The position numbers and the translations under genes are program-made. From NCBI RefSeq assembly GCF_013178945.1, contig NZ_JABFDM010000018.1:78270-117979 (forward strand): a stretch of 39,710 nt of DNA. The letters run 5' to 3'. Shown here one piece after another: positions 23,710 through 32,900 of this stretch. A model generated the notes under the pieces. It was not told the DNA's origin. It saw only the letters and a program-made list of their open reading frames with translations, and did no database searches. This stretch comes from Bradyrhizobium aeschynomenes (GTDB lineage Bacteria; Pseudomonadota; Alphaproteobacteria; Rhizobiales; Xanthobacteraceae). The first letter of the stretch is position 1, and each line of letters opens with the position of its first letter.

Positions 23710-24591
23710 ATGGTGGTCCGCAGCAACATCGTCGGCATCGACTCGCCGCAGGCGCTGGAGAAGGCGCTACGCGCAGCCTATTATCTGGCCGACGACGGGC
23801 TCTCCACTGCCGCATATCTCGCGCTTGCGCTCGGCAAGCCGCTGCTGCTCGAAGGCGCGCCGGGTGTCGGCAAGACGGAGGCGGCGAAAGCGATCGCCGC
23901 CGTGCTCGGCCGCAAGCTGATCCGGCTGCAATGCTATGAGGGCATCGACGCCGCCGCGGCGCTCTACGAGTGGAACTATCCGCGCCAGATGCTGGCGATC
24001 CGTCAGGCCGGCGAGGAGAGCATCGACATCTATGGCGAGAGCTTCCTGATCGAGCGGCCGATGCTCGCCTGTCTGCGCGCACCTGACTCGACCGTCCTTC
24101 TGATCGACGAGATCGATCGCGCCGACCAGGAGTTCGAGGCGTTCCTGCTCGAATTCCTCTCCGACTTCCAGATCTCGATCCCCGAGCGCGGCACGTTGCG
24201 TGCCGCCGAGCGGCCGATCGTCGTGCTGACCTCGAACCGGACCCGCGATCTTCATGAGGCGTTGCGCCGCCGCTGCGTCTACCATTGGATCGATTATCCC
24301 GATGCGGAGCGCGAGGCGCGGATCGTGATGATGCGCGCCTCCAGCGTCGCCGAAGCGACCGCGCGCGCCGTGGTGGCGGCGGTAGCGAAGCTCAGGCGCG
24401 AGCCCTTGAGCAAGGCGCCGGGCATTGCCGAGGCGGTCGACTGGGCCGAAGCGGCGACGCTCCTGAACCAGACCGGTGCGCGCTGGCCCGATGCCTTCAA
24501 GCGCTCGATCGGCGTGGCGCTGAAGGACGAGGAGGATCTGTCCTTCATCGCGCCCCGGCTCGATGCGCTGCTCGCGGAGGCGATGACATGA
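23710..24591 (+). CDS. MoxR-family AAA+ ATPase (CoxD-like)
   Basis: This 293-residue AAA+ ATPase has Walker A GAPGVGKT (49-56), Walker B VLLIDEIDRAD, sensor 1 in VVLTSNRTRDL and an arginine-rich sensor 2 region (LHEALRRRCVYHW). It resembles CoxD of Mo-CO dehydrogenase clusters, an ATPase needed to mature the molybdenum site. MoxR proteins generally remodel protein partners together with a VWA protein. Here that partner is the next gene, which overlaps by 4 bp. The inferred task is maturation, for example sulfuration or subunit assembly of the split molybdenum hydroxylase. Confidence 0.93.
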   Translation: MVVRSNIVGIDSPQALEKALRAAYYLADDGLSTAAYLALALGKPLLLEGAPGVGKTEAAKAIAAVLGRKLIRLQCYEGIDAAAALYEWNYPRQMLAIRQAGEESIDIYGESFLIERPMLACLRAPDSTVLLIDEIDRADQEFEAFLLEFLSDFQISIPERGTLRAAERPIVVLTSNRTRDLHEALRRRCVYHWIDYPDAEREARIVMMRASSVAEATARAVVAAVAKLRREPLSKAPGIAEAVDWAEAATLLNQTGARWPDAFKRSIGVALKDEEDLSFIAPRLDALLAEAMT

Positions 24592-25706
24592 GCGAGCCGC
24601 GACTGCCACGCGCGACCGAAATTTTCCTGACCTTCGCCGCGCTGCTGCGGCGGAACGGATTCGCGATCGCGCCCGAGCAGACCACGGCGTTTCTCGCCGC
24701 AATCGAATTGCTGGGCCCGTCCAGTCTCGACGACATTCGCCGTGCTGGAGCCGCAACCCTGGCGCCCCCGCCCGAGCGGCTCGCGACCTATCATCTGCTG
24801 TTCGACATTCATTTTGGGGTCACTGACGCGGCAGCCCTTAGCGACACCGACCAGCAGGACGACGTCGTGCGGCTGCAGGAGGAGGGCGACGAGGGCGTCG
24901 ATCCCGACAGCGCCCAGGAGCAGAACGAATCCGGGTTGGCCGCCACGCGGACCGAGGCGCTGGTCGCGCGCCGCCTTGCTGCGACCACCGCCGGCAATGC
25001 CCTGCAGCGCCTCGCGCGCCAGGCCCGGGCAAGGCTGCCGAAGCGGCGCGGCCACCGCCGCATGCGGGCGCGGCGCGGCGGTTTCGTCGATATGCGCAGG
25101 ACCTTGCGGGAGAGCGTGCGGCGTGACGGCGAGGTGTTGTCGCTGCGGCGCTTGAAGCGCCGGCCGCGACTGCGCCGCCTGCTGCTGCTGATCGACGTCT
25201 CCGGCTCGATGAAGGCGCGCACCGAGGACAATATGCGGCTGGCGCATGTGCTGGTGCAGGCGGTGCCCCAGGCCGAGGTGTTCACCTTGGGCACGCGGTT
25301 GACGCGCGTGACGCGCCCGTTACGCCTGAAGCGGCGCGAGCAGGCGCTGCTCGCGGCCTCCCATCTCGTCAGCGACTGGGACGGCGGGACCCGGATCGGC
25401 GAGGCACTGCAGGCGTTCCTCGCGGTGCCGCGGTTCTCGACCTATGCACGCGGCGCCGCGGTGCTGGTGATCTCGGACGGGCTGGAGCGCGGCGATCATC
25501 AGGCGCTCCGCGATGCCGTCTGGAAGCTGTCGTTGCGCGCCTGGCGGCTGAGCTGGCTGACGCCACTGGCGACCGGGCCCGGCTTCAAGCCGCAAACGGA
25601 GGCACTGCAGGCGATCGCGCCCTTTGTCGACGACATCGTTCCCGGCGGTTCCGACGAAGCCATCGTCACGCATGTGCTGTCGCTGGCACAGAGGAGGGCG
25701 GCATGA
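24588..25706 (+). CDS. VWA-domain protein, CoxE family
   Basis: This 372-residue protein has an N-terminal helical domain (1-190) with an acidic patch (about 84-115, DDVVRLQEEGDEGVDPDS) followed by an Arg-rich part. The C-terminal von Willebrand A domain has the MIDAS motif DVSGSM (Asp203, Ser205, Ser207) and a later DWDGGTRIGEAL supplying the Thr and further metal ligands. It is the standard partner of the MoxR ATPase, as CoxE is of CoxD. It begins inside the MoxR gene (ATGA-type overlap) and is itself overlapped 4 bp by the amidohydrolase gene. The longer open frame from 24285 is a shadow of the MoxR gene. Confidence 0.92.
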   Translation: MSEPRLPRATEIFLTFAALLRRNGFAIAPEQTTAFLAAIELLGPSSLDDIRRAGAATLAPPPERLATYHLLFDIHFGVTDAAALSDTDQQDDVVRLQEEGDEGVDPDSAQEQNESGLAATRTEALVARRLAATTAGNALQRLARQARARLPKRRGHRRMRARRGGFVDMRRTLRESVRRDGEVLSLRRLKRRPRLRRLLLLIDVSGSMKARTEDNMRLAHVLVQAVPQAEVFTLGTRLTRVTRPLRLKRREQALLAASHLVSDWDGGTRIGEALQAFLAVPRFSTYARGAAVLVISDGLERGDHQALRDAVWKLSLRAWRLSWLTPLATGPGFKPQTEALQAIAPFVDDIVPGGSDEAIVTHVLSLAQRRAA

Positions 25707-26590
25707 GCGGATATGTCGATGCGCATCATCACATCTGGCGTCAGGCCGATCTGCCCTGGCTGGTCGGGCCGATGCAGCCGCGCATCTTCGGCCCCTATGA
25801 GCCGATCCGCCGCGACTACCCCATCGAAGAGTATCTGCAAGACATCGCAGGGAGCGGCGTGGCTCAATCGGTCTATGTCCAGACAAATTGGGCCAAGGAC
25901 GGTTTCGAGGACGAGGCCGCATGGGTGCAGCGAATCGCCGACCGGCACGGCTTTCCGCATGCGATCGTCGCCTATGCCGATCTCGCCGTCGATGACGCGC
26001 GGCCGCAATTCGACCGGCTTGCGCGCTATCCGCTGATGCGTGGCGTCCGGATGCAACTGCACTGGCATGACAATCCGTTGTATCGCTTCGCTGCGTCGCC
26101 CGATCTCTGCAGTGTTCCGAAGATCCGTGCCAACATCGCGCGGCTTGCCGACTATGGCTGGTCGTTCGACCTGCAGGTGTTCGCGCCGCAGATGGCGGGC
26201 GCGGCGGCCCTGGCCGAGAGTTGCCCGTCGGTCACCTTCATCCTGCAGCACGCCGGCATGCTGGAGGATCTCTCTCCGGCGGGACGCGAGCAATGGCGCG
26301 CGGGAATGCAGCGGCTCGCCGCCTGCCGCAATGTCGTCAGCAAGCTCTCGGGCCTCGGCACCTTCATCCGCCGCAACGATCCCGCGCACGTCGCCGACGT
26401 CGTACGCGAGACGATCGGCATGTTCGGTGCCGAGCGCTGCCTGTTCGGCTCGAACTTTCCGATCGAAAAGCTCTGGACGGAATATCGCGCGCTCGTTGCG
26501 GCCTACGAGGCGGCGATCGAGGATCTCGATGAGCGCGCACGCATGCAAATCATGGGAGAAACCGCGCGGCGCGTCTATCGGCTCGGCTGA
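25703..26590 (+). CDS. Amidohydrolase-2 family hydrolase (LigI/lactonase-like)
   Basis: This 295-residue TIM-barrel hydrolase is of the PF04909 type, which includes 2-pyrone-4,6-dicarboxylate lactonase and sugar-acid lactonases. Visible parts are DAHHHIWR (the HxH motif, His8/His10) at the first strand, MRGVRMQLHWHDNP, FILQHAGMLED (a conserved His) and FGSNFPIEKLW. In the last motif the usual catalytic Asp ('FGSDFP') is Asn, a change seen in part of the family. The gene overlaps the VWA gene by 4 bp, so it belongs to the same transcript. It probably opens a lactone or hydrolyses a related bond formed after the hydroxylase step; the substrate is unknown. Confidence 0.88.
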   Translation: MSGYVDAHHHIWRQADLPWLVGPMQPRIFGPYEPIRRDYPIEEYLQDIAGSGVAQSVYVQTNWAKDGFEDEAAWVQRIADRHGFPHAIVAYADLAVDDARPQFDRLARYPLMRGVRMQLHWHDNPLYRFAASPDLCSVPKIRANIARLADYGWSFDLQVFAPQMAGAAALAESCPSVTFILQHAGMLEDLSPAGREQWRAGMQRLAACRNVVSKLSGLGTFIRRNDPAHVADVVRETIGMFGAERCLFGSNFPIEKLWTEYRALVAAYEAAIEDLDERARMQIMGETARRVYRLG

Positions 26591-26629
26591 CGTCGCGCGC
26601 AACGACAACAAAAGCAACAGGGAACGCTC

Positions 26630-27478
26630 ATGGCGCTGGAAATCAAGATTCTCGACTATGGTGATATCGAGCTGGAATCCAGCTTCCTCGTGCTCGGCCG
26701 CGATTGCGGCCGTACCCGCCGGGTGCTGACGCTCGGTTTCCTGATCCTGGGCGGGCCGTATCCGGTCGTGGTCGACACCGGCTATCGCTCGAACCAGATC
26801 ATGGAGACGCTGGGCATGCGCGGCCTGCAGTACCACGAGAACATGATCGAGAACCAGCTGGCGCGCCACGGCGTGCGCATGGGCGACGTCCGCTATGTCT
26901 GCCACACCCATCTGCACATCGATCATGCAGGGAAGGACGATTTGTTTCCGATGAACACGACGGTCGTGCTGAACCGGCGCGAGCTCGAATATTCCGTCTC
27001 GGGCCTGATGCATCCGCAATATCCGGCGCCCGACATCAAGCATTTGATCGACAGGCTGCACACCAAGAGCGCGCTGCGTTTCCTCGATCTGGAGCTGACT
27101 GGCCCGGTGGAGCTGATGCCCGGCGTCTATTGCGACGCCGCCAACGCCCACACCGAGGGATCGATGAACATTCATGTCCACACGGCCGACGGCATCGCCA
27201 CCATCTGCGGCGACGTGATCTACGACTTCAACGACCAGATCGTGACGCCGTTCAACGAGATCCAGGATGCCGAGCCGCGCACCACCGGCAACCATGGCAC
27301 CAGCAAGCGCGCCGAGAAGGCGGCGATCAAGAAGCTGCTGTCGAGTTCGCGCTACCTGCTGCCGGTGCACGATCGCCCCGCCAAGATCGAGGGTGGGATG
27401 GTGGTCGGGCGACTGCACGATCAGGTTCCGGGCCCGGTCGTGCAGTCGCTGCCGCAGCGGCACTGGTTTCCGGCGTGA
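26630..27478 (+). CDS. Metallo-beta-lactamase-fold hydrolase, AHL-lactonase-like
   Basis: This 282-residue protein has the dinuclear-metal motif HTHLHIDHAG (His94, His96, Asp98, His99). His174 in AHTEGS, Asp195 in GDVIYD and His247 in LLPVHDRP complete the usual ligand set. The layout is that of the AiiA-like 'N-acyl homoserine lactonase family', but members act on many lactones and esters. In this context a catabolic lactonase is at least as likely as quorum quenching. No signal peptide is present. It follows the amidohydrolase after 39 bp, with AGGGAACGCTC before the ATG, and leads the SMP-30 fusion by 9 bp. Confidence 0.88.
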   Translation: MALEIKILDYGDIELESSFLVLGRDCGRTRRVLTLGFLILGGPYPVVVDTGYRSNQIMETLGMRGLQYHENMIENQLARHGVRMGDVRYVCHTHLHIDHAGKDDLFPMNTTVVLNRRELEYSVSGLMHPQYPAPDIKHLIDRLHTKSALRFLDLELTGPVELMPGVYCDAANAHTEGSMNIHVHTADGIATICGDVIYDFNDQIVTPFNEIQDAEPRTTGNHGTSKRAEKAAIKKLLSSSRYLLPVHDRPAKIEGGMVVGRLHDQVPGPVVQSLPQRHWFPA

Positions 27479-27487
27479 GGACGCGTC

Positions 27488-29059
27488 ATGACCCACGTCA
27501 CCTTGCGTCCTGAATTCGAGAGCCTGATCGATCCGTACGCGCCGGTGGCGCAGGTCGCGACCGGATTCGAATTCACGGAGGGGCCGATCTGGCACCCGGC
27601 CGAGCAGTTCCTGCTGTTCTCCGACATGCCCGCGGATGTCCGCCGCCGCTGGGATGCGAAGCGCGGCGTGGTCGAGATGCGGCGGCCGTCGAACAAGTGC
27701 AACGGCATGACCTACGATGCCGAGCTCAATCTGGTCGTCTGCGAGCATGCGACGTCGTCGCTGGTGCGCGAGCGGCCTGACGGGCGGCGCGAGATCCTGG
27801 CGTCGCATTTTCAGAACCAGGAGCTCAACAGCCCGAACGATGTGTGCGTCCACTCCAGCGGCGCGATCTATTTCTCGGACCCCTGGTATGGCCGCATGCC
27901 GGTCTATGGCGTCGAGCGGCCGCGGCAGCTCGGCTTCCAGGGCGTCTACCGGGTGGCGCCCGGCGGCGGCGCGCCGCTTCTGCTGGTCGATCGCCATTTG
28001 TTCGACCAGCCCAACGGGCTGTGCTTCTCGCCGGACGAGAAGCTGCTTTACGTCAACGACACCGTGCAGGCCGTGATCCGCGTGTTCGACGTCGGCAGCG
28101 ATGGTACGTTGTCGAACGGCCGCGTCTTCGCCAGCGGCATCCGCTCGGAGCTCGAGCCGGGCGTGCCCGACGGCATGAAATGCGATCAGCGCGGCAATGT
28201 CTGGGTCACCGCGCCGGGCGGCGTCTGGGTCTATGCGTCCGGTGGCGAGTTGCTCGGCAAGGTGCGCGTGCCGGAGCTGGTCGCCAACCTGGCTTGGGGC
28301 GGGCCTGAGTTTCGCACGCTCTATCTCACCGCCACCCATTCGGTCTACGCGATCGCGACCAAGGTCGGTCCGCGCCACGAGCCGTACATGAGTGCGCGGC
28401 CTGGGGGCGCCACAACGTCGTCCTCTCCGCAGGCGCCGCAACTGGCAACGGGCGACATGCAGCTCGATCCGCGCCGCTGTGCGATGATCATCCAGGACCT
28501 CCAGAACGACGTCATCATGGATGGCGGTGCTTTTGCCGAGTCCGGAGCGCCCGGTCATGCCAAGCAGCAGCGCGTGGTCGACAACGTCCTTCGGCTGGCC
28601 GAGGCCGCCCGGGCGCGCGGCGTCGTGATCATCCATGTCTGGTTCGTGGTCGAGCCCGGCGCGCCCGGGGTGACGCTCAACGCCCCGCTGTTCGAGGGGC
28701 TGGTCGACAGCAAGGCGATGGTCCGCGGCAGCTGGGGCGCGGCGCCCGTTGCGGGGCTCGAGCCGCGCAGCGGCGACTTCGTCGTGGAGAAGATGCGGAT
28801 GAGCGCGTGGGAAGGCACGCGGCTGGAGACGATCCTCAAAGCCACCGGACGAGACGTCATCATCAACACCGGCGCCTGGACCAACATGTCGGTCGAGCAC
28901 ACCGCGCGCACCGGCGCCGACAAGGGCTATTTCATGGTGGTGCCGGAGGATTGCTGCTCGACCATGAATGCCGACTGGCACAACGCGTCGATCAACTTCG
29001 CCCTGCAGAACGTCTCCGTCGTCACCCGGGCCGATGCCGTGATCAAAGCGCTGGGGTAG
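27488..29059 (+). CDS. Fusion: SMP-30/gluconolactonase + isochorismatase-like hydrolase
   Basis: This 523-residue protein joins two enzymes. Residues about 20-295 are an SMP-30 beta-propeller with its divalent-metal site: Glu31 in EFTEGPIWHP, Asn117 in NSPNDV, Asn176 in DQPNGLCFSPDE and Asp228 in GVPDGMKCD. After a short Ser/Pro/Ala linker (about 303-322), residues 328-522 form an isochorismatase/cysteine-hydrolase fold with Asp337 (IIQDLQND) and Lys435 (VVEKMRMSAW). At the nucleophile position the motif reads GAWTNMSVEHTAR, so Ser468 stands where the catalytic Cys is expected. The frame is continuous with no sign of assembly error. The two halves suggest sequential lactone and amide/ester hydrolysis. 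Whether the second domain is active is uncertain. Confidence 0.9.
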   Translation: MTHVTLRPEFESLIDPYAPVAQVATGFEFTEGPIWHPAEQFLLFSDMPADVRRRWDAKRGVVEMRRPSNKCNGMTYDAELNLVVCEHATSSLVRERPDGRREILASHFQNQELNSPNDVCVHSSGAIYFSDPWYGRMPVYGVERPRQLGFQGVYRVAPGGGAPLLLVDRHLFDQPNGLCFSPDEKLLYVNDTVQAVIRVFDVGSDGTLSNGRVFASGIRSELEPGVPDGMKCDQRGNVWVTAPGGVWVYASGGELLGKVRVPELVANLAWGGPEFRTLYLTATHSVYAIATKVGPRHEPYMSARPGGATTSSSPQAPQLATGDMQLDPRRCAMIIQDLQNDVIMDGGAFAESGAPGHAKQQRVVDNVLRLAEAARARGVVIIHVWFVVEPGAPGVTLNAPLFEGLVDSKAMVRGSWGAAPVAGLEPRSGDFVVEKMRMSAWEGTRLETILKATGRDVIINTGAWTNMSVEHTARTGADKGYFMVVPEDCCSTMNADWHNASINFALQNVSVVTRADAVIKALG

Positions 29060-29062
29060 GGC

Positions 29063-29689
29063 ATGCCCAAGCTGCTTCATCTCGTCGCCTCGCCGCGTGC
29101 GGACTCCGAATCCGGCGCCGGCGCGCGCGTCTTTCTCGATCGCTTCAGGCAGGCACGGCCGGGTTGGGACGTCGACGAGCTGCATTTGTGGCGTGAGAGC
29201 CTGCCCGAGTTCGATGGCGAGATCCTGCAGGCGAAATATGCGCGCATGGGCGGGCGTGCCTTCACCGACAGCCAACGCGCGGCTTTCGCGATCGCCGAGC
29301 GCATGGCGGTGCGGCTCGATCTGGCCGAGCGCGTCGTGATCTCGACGCCGATGTGGAATTTCGGCATCCCCTACAAGCTCAAGCACTGGCTCGACATCAT
29401 CAACCAGCCCGGTCTCACCTTTCGTTTCGATCCTGCGCGCGGCTATCTGCCGCTGTTGAAGGACCGTCCGACGCTCGTGATCATCGCGAGCGGCGGTGAC
29501 TTCACGACGGGCATGAGCCGCGGGCGGTCTGATCTTGCCACGCCCTATCTGCGCGAAGCGCTGCGTTTCATGGGCCTCCGCGACGTCAAGTTCGTCGCTC
29601 TTGGGCCGACCAGCGGGCCGTCCGAGCACACGGGCGCGGCGCGAGACAGGGCACATCGGCAGCTCGTCGAGCTGGCCTCGCGATTCTGA
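29063..29689 (+). CDS. FMN-dependent azoreductase/NAD(P)H-quinone reductase-like protein
   Basis: This 208-residue flavodoxin-like-fold protein is of the AzoR family (E. coli AzoR is about 200 residues). The N-terminal phosphate-binding loop is LLHLVASPRADSESGAG. The flavin-ring motif is STPMWNFGIPYKLKHWLD, followed by DRPTLVIIASGGDF. Such enzymes reduce quinones and azo compounds with NAD(P)H. It starts 3 bp after the SMP-30 fusion gene and is the last gene of the 18-gene operon. It may detoxify a quinone by-product, or pass electrons related to the molybdenum enzyme, which is inference from position. Confidence 0.9.
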   Translation: MPKLLHLVASPRADSESGAGARVFLDRFRQARPGWDVDELHLWRESLPEFDGEILQAKYARMGGRAFTDSQRAAFAIAERMAVRLDLAERVVISTPMWNFGIPYKLKHWLDIINQPGLTFRFDPARGYLPLLKDRPTLVIIASGGDFTTGMSRGRSDLATPYLREALRFMGLRDVKFVALGPTSGPSEHTGAARDRAHRQLVELASRF

Positions 29690-29954
29690 ATGGCGGGTTC
29701 GTCGACGCGCGTGGCGTAGCTCCGACCTGACCCAGTCGGCGATGGCGCACACTGCCGATCGCTGCGGCTCGCGCGTCCTCCGTCAGGTCAGCGTCACCAC
29801 CTTCGCAATGGAACTCCGGCGTGTCGGGCCACCTTGACACCGACCGCCCCGGCACGGGTTTCATCAAGAGGACGCTCCGATCGGCCAGAGCAAGGGCCGC
29901 TATGCTCAGGGGCGACGGGATTAGAGGCGCACCGAGGGGGCAGTATCCGGTAGA
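29690..29954. other. 265-base region between the long operon and putA
   Basis: No gene is seen. An 8-bp perfect inverted repeat, GACCTGAC (29724-29731) and GTCAGGTC (29782-29789), spans a GC-rich stretch that could fold and help end the operon transcript. TTGACA occurs at 29834-29839, but no matching -10 follows at the right distance. GAGGGGG (29934-29940) lies somewhat far upstream of the putA start. A promoter for putA is expected here but was not identified. Confidence 0.35.
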
Positions 29955-32900
29955 ATGAAGACGATCGATTCACTGGAGAACGTCCCCATGCCGTTTGCGC
30001 AGTTCGGTGCGCAGCTCCGGGTGCAGAGCGGGCTGCGGGCCGCGATCACCTCGGCCTATCGTCGCGCCGAACCCGAGTGCCTCGCGCCGCTGCTCGAGCT
30101 TGCGGCCCTCGCTGAGGCCCCATCGCAACGGGCCGCCGCCCTGGCGCGGGATCTCGTTCTGCGGCTGCGCGCCAAGACGCGGTCGGGCGGGATCGAAGGC
30201 CTGATCCAGGAATATTCGTTGTCGAGCCAGGAGGGCGTCGCGCTGATGTGCCTGGCGGAGGCCTTGCTGCGGATCCCCGACGCCGCGACCCGCGACGCGC
30301 TGATCCGCGACAAGATCGCCACGGGCGACTGGCGCGCTCACATCGGGCACAGCCCGTCTCTGCTGGTGAACGCGGCGACCTGGGGGCTGATCGTGACCGG
30401 CAGGCTGACGGCTGCCGCCAGCGAGGAGGGCCTGGCGTCGGCCGTGACGCGGCTGATCGCCCGTGGTGGCGAGCCGATCATTCGCAAGGGCGTGACGCTC
30501 GCCATGCGGCTGATGGGCGAGCAGTTCGTCGCAGGCCAGACGATTGCGGAGGCGCTGTCTAACGGCCTGCGCTGGGAGGAGCAGGGCTTCCGCTACTCCT
30601 ACGACATGCTGGGCGAGGCGGCGACCACGGCGGACGACGCCGCGCGCTACTTCGCCGCCTACGAGACCGCGATCCATGCGATCGGACGGCATTCGGCGGG
30701 GCGCGGCATCTATGAAGGGCCCGGCATCTCGATCAAGCTGTCGGCGCTGCATCCGCGCTACAGCCGCATCAAGCGCGACCGGATCCTGGCGGAGCTGCTG
30801 CCGCGCCTGAAGCAACTGGTGGGGCTCGCGAGGCGGTATGACATCGGTCTCAACATCGACGCCGAAGAGGCCGACCGTCTCGATCTGTCCCTCGATCTGC
30901 TCGAAGCGCTCTGCCTCGATCGTGACCTTGCCGGCTGGAATGGTATCGGCTTCGTCGTCCAGGCCTATCAGAAGCGCTGTGCCTTCGTCATCGACTGGCT
31001 CGTCGATCTTGCCCGCCGTTCGCAACGTCGATTGATGGTGCGGCTGGTCAAGGGCGCCTATTGGGACAGCGAGATCAAGCGTGCGCAGGTCGATGGCTTG
31101 AAGGACTTTCCGGTCTTCACGCGGAAGAGCCACACCGACGTGTCCTATCTTGCCTGCGCGCGCAAGCTGCTGGCGGCGCCTGACGCGGTGTTTCCGCAAT
31201 TTGCGACCCACAATGCACGAACCCTGGCGTCGATCGTTGAAATGGCGGGGCCGAATTTCTATCGTGGCCAATACGAGTTTCAATGTCTCCACGGCATGGG
31301 CGAGCCGCTCTACGAAGAGGTTGTCGGTTGTGACCGCCTCGACCGTCCGTGTCGCATCTACGCGCCGGTGGGATCGCATGAAACGCTGCTGGCCTATCTG
31401 GTGCGCCGGCTGCTGGAGAATGGCGCGAACACGTCCTTTGTCAATCGCATCGCCGATCCGGCGGTGTCCGTCGACGAACTGATCGTGGACCCGGTGGCGC
31501 TCGTGCGCTCCTCGCAGGCTCCGGGTGCACCCCACGACAAGATCCGCAGTCCGCGACGGCTGTTCGGCGCCAGGCGGCGGAACTCGGCTGGCCTCGATCT
31601 GTCCGACGAAGGCGAACTCGCGCGGCTCGGCGAAGCGCTCGCCGAGAGTGGCCGCCTCGCATGGCAAGCCCTGCCGTCGATGGCGGCGGAGCGGGAATCC
31701 CAACGCCTCGTTCGTAATCCGGCTGATCTCGCCGACATCGTGGGCGCCGTTCGGGACGCGGCGCCGGCGGAGATCGAAGCTGCTCTGGTCCATGCGGCCG
31801 CGGCTGCGCCGCGCTGGGCGTCGACCGGCGCGCGTGAACGTGCCACATGCCTGCGCATGGCCGCGGACGAGATGGAGGCGCGCGGACGCGTTCTGATCGG
31901 CCTGATCGTGCGCGAGGCCGGCAAGACGTTCGCGAACGCGATCGGGGAGGTGCGTGAGGCCGTCGATTTTCTGCGTTACTATGCGGATCAGATCGAGGAC
32001 CTGGCAGATGCGGGTGCGCATTCTCCACTCGGGCCCGTCGTCTGCATCAGCCCGTGGAACTTCCCGCTCGCGATCTTCACCGGCCAGATCGCGGCTGCGC
32101 TCGCGGCGGGCAATCCGGTTCTGGCCAAGCCGGCCGAGGAGACGCCGCTCATCGCCGCCGAAGCGGCTCGCATCATCAATCAGGCGGGACTGCCCCCGGG
32201 CGCGCTTCAACTGCTGCCAGGTGACGGCCGCGTCGGTGCGGCGCTGGTTGCCGATGCGCGGGTACAGGGTGTGATGTTCACCGGGTCGACCGCGGTCGCG
32301 CGGCTGATCCAGAAGCAGCTCTCCGAACGTCTGACGCTGCACGGACAGCCGGTGCCGCTGATCGCCGAGACCGGCGGGCAGAATGCGCTGATCGTGGATT
32401 CCTCGGCGCTGGCCGAGCAGGTCGTCGGCGACGTCATCGCATCCGCCTTCGACTCGGCTGGGCAGCGCTGCTCGGCCTTGCGCATCCTGTGCCTGCAGGA
32501 GGAGATCGCCGATCGGACCGTGGCGATGCTCCGCGGCGCCATGCACGAGCTCGAGATCGGCAATCCGGCGCGGCTGTCGGTCGATGTCGGCCCGGTGATC
32601 AGCGCGGAGGCGCGCAGCACGCTCGATGCGCATGTCGCGATGATGCAGGCGCGCGGTCATGCCGTGGAGCGGCTGACGCTGCCGCCGCAGGCGGCGCATG
32701 GCACGTTCGTCGCGCCGACAATCATCGAGATCGCCAGCATCTTCGATGTCGAGCGCGAGGTGTTCGGCCCCGTGCTCCACGTTCTGCGCTACCGTCGCGA
32801 GCAGCTCGCTGATCTCATCGAAGCGATCAACCTCACCGGCTATGGCCTGACCTTCGGCATCCATTCGCGGATCACGGAGACCATCGCGCGTGCGTCGAGC

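Noticed and set aside
26630..27478. Dedicated quorum-quenching gene
   Set aside because: The fold fits AHL lactonases, but the operon context is catabolic and no quorum-sensing gene is nearby, so it is kept as a lactonase-like hydrolase only.
25499..29752. 1417-codon antisense frame across the hydrolase genes
   Set aside because: It crosses five well-supported plus-strand genes, has no recognisable domain and is a typical shadow of high-GC third positions.
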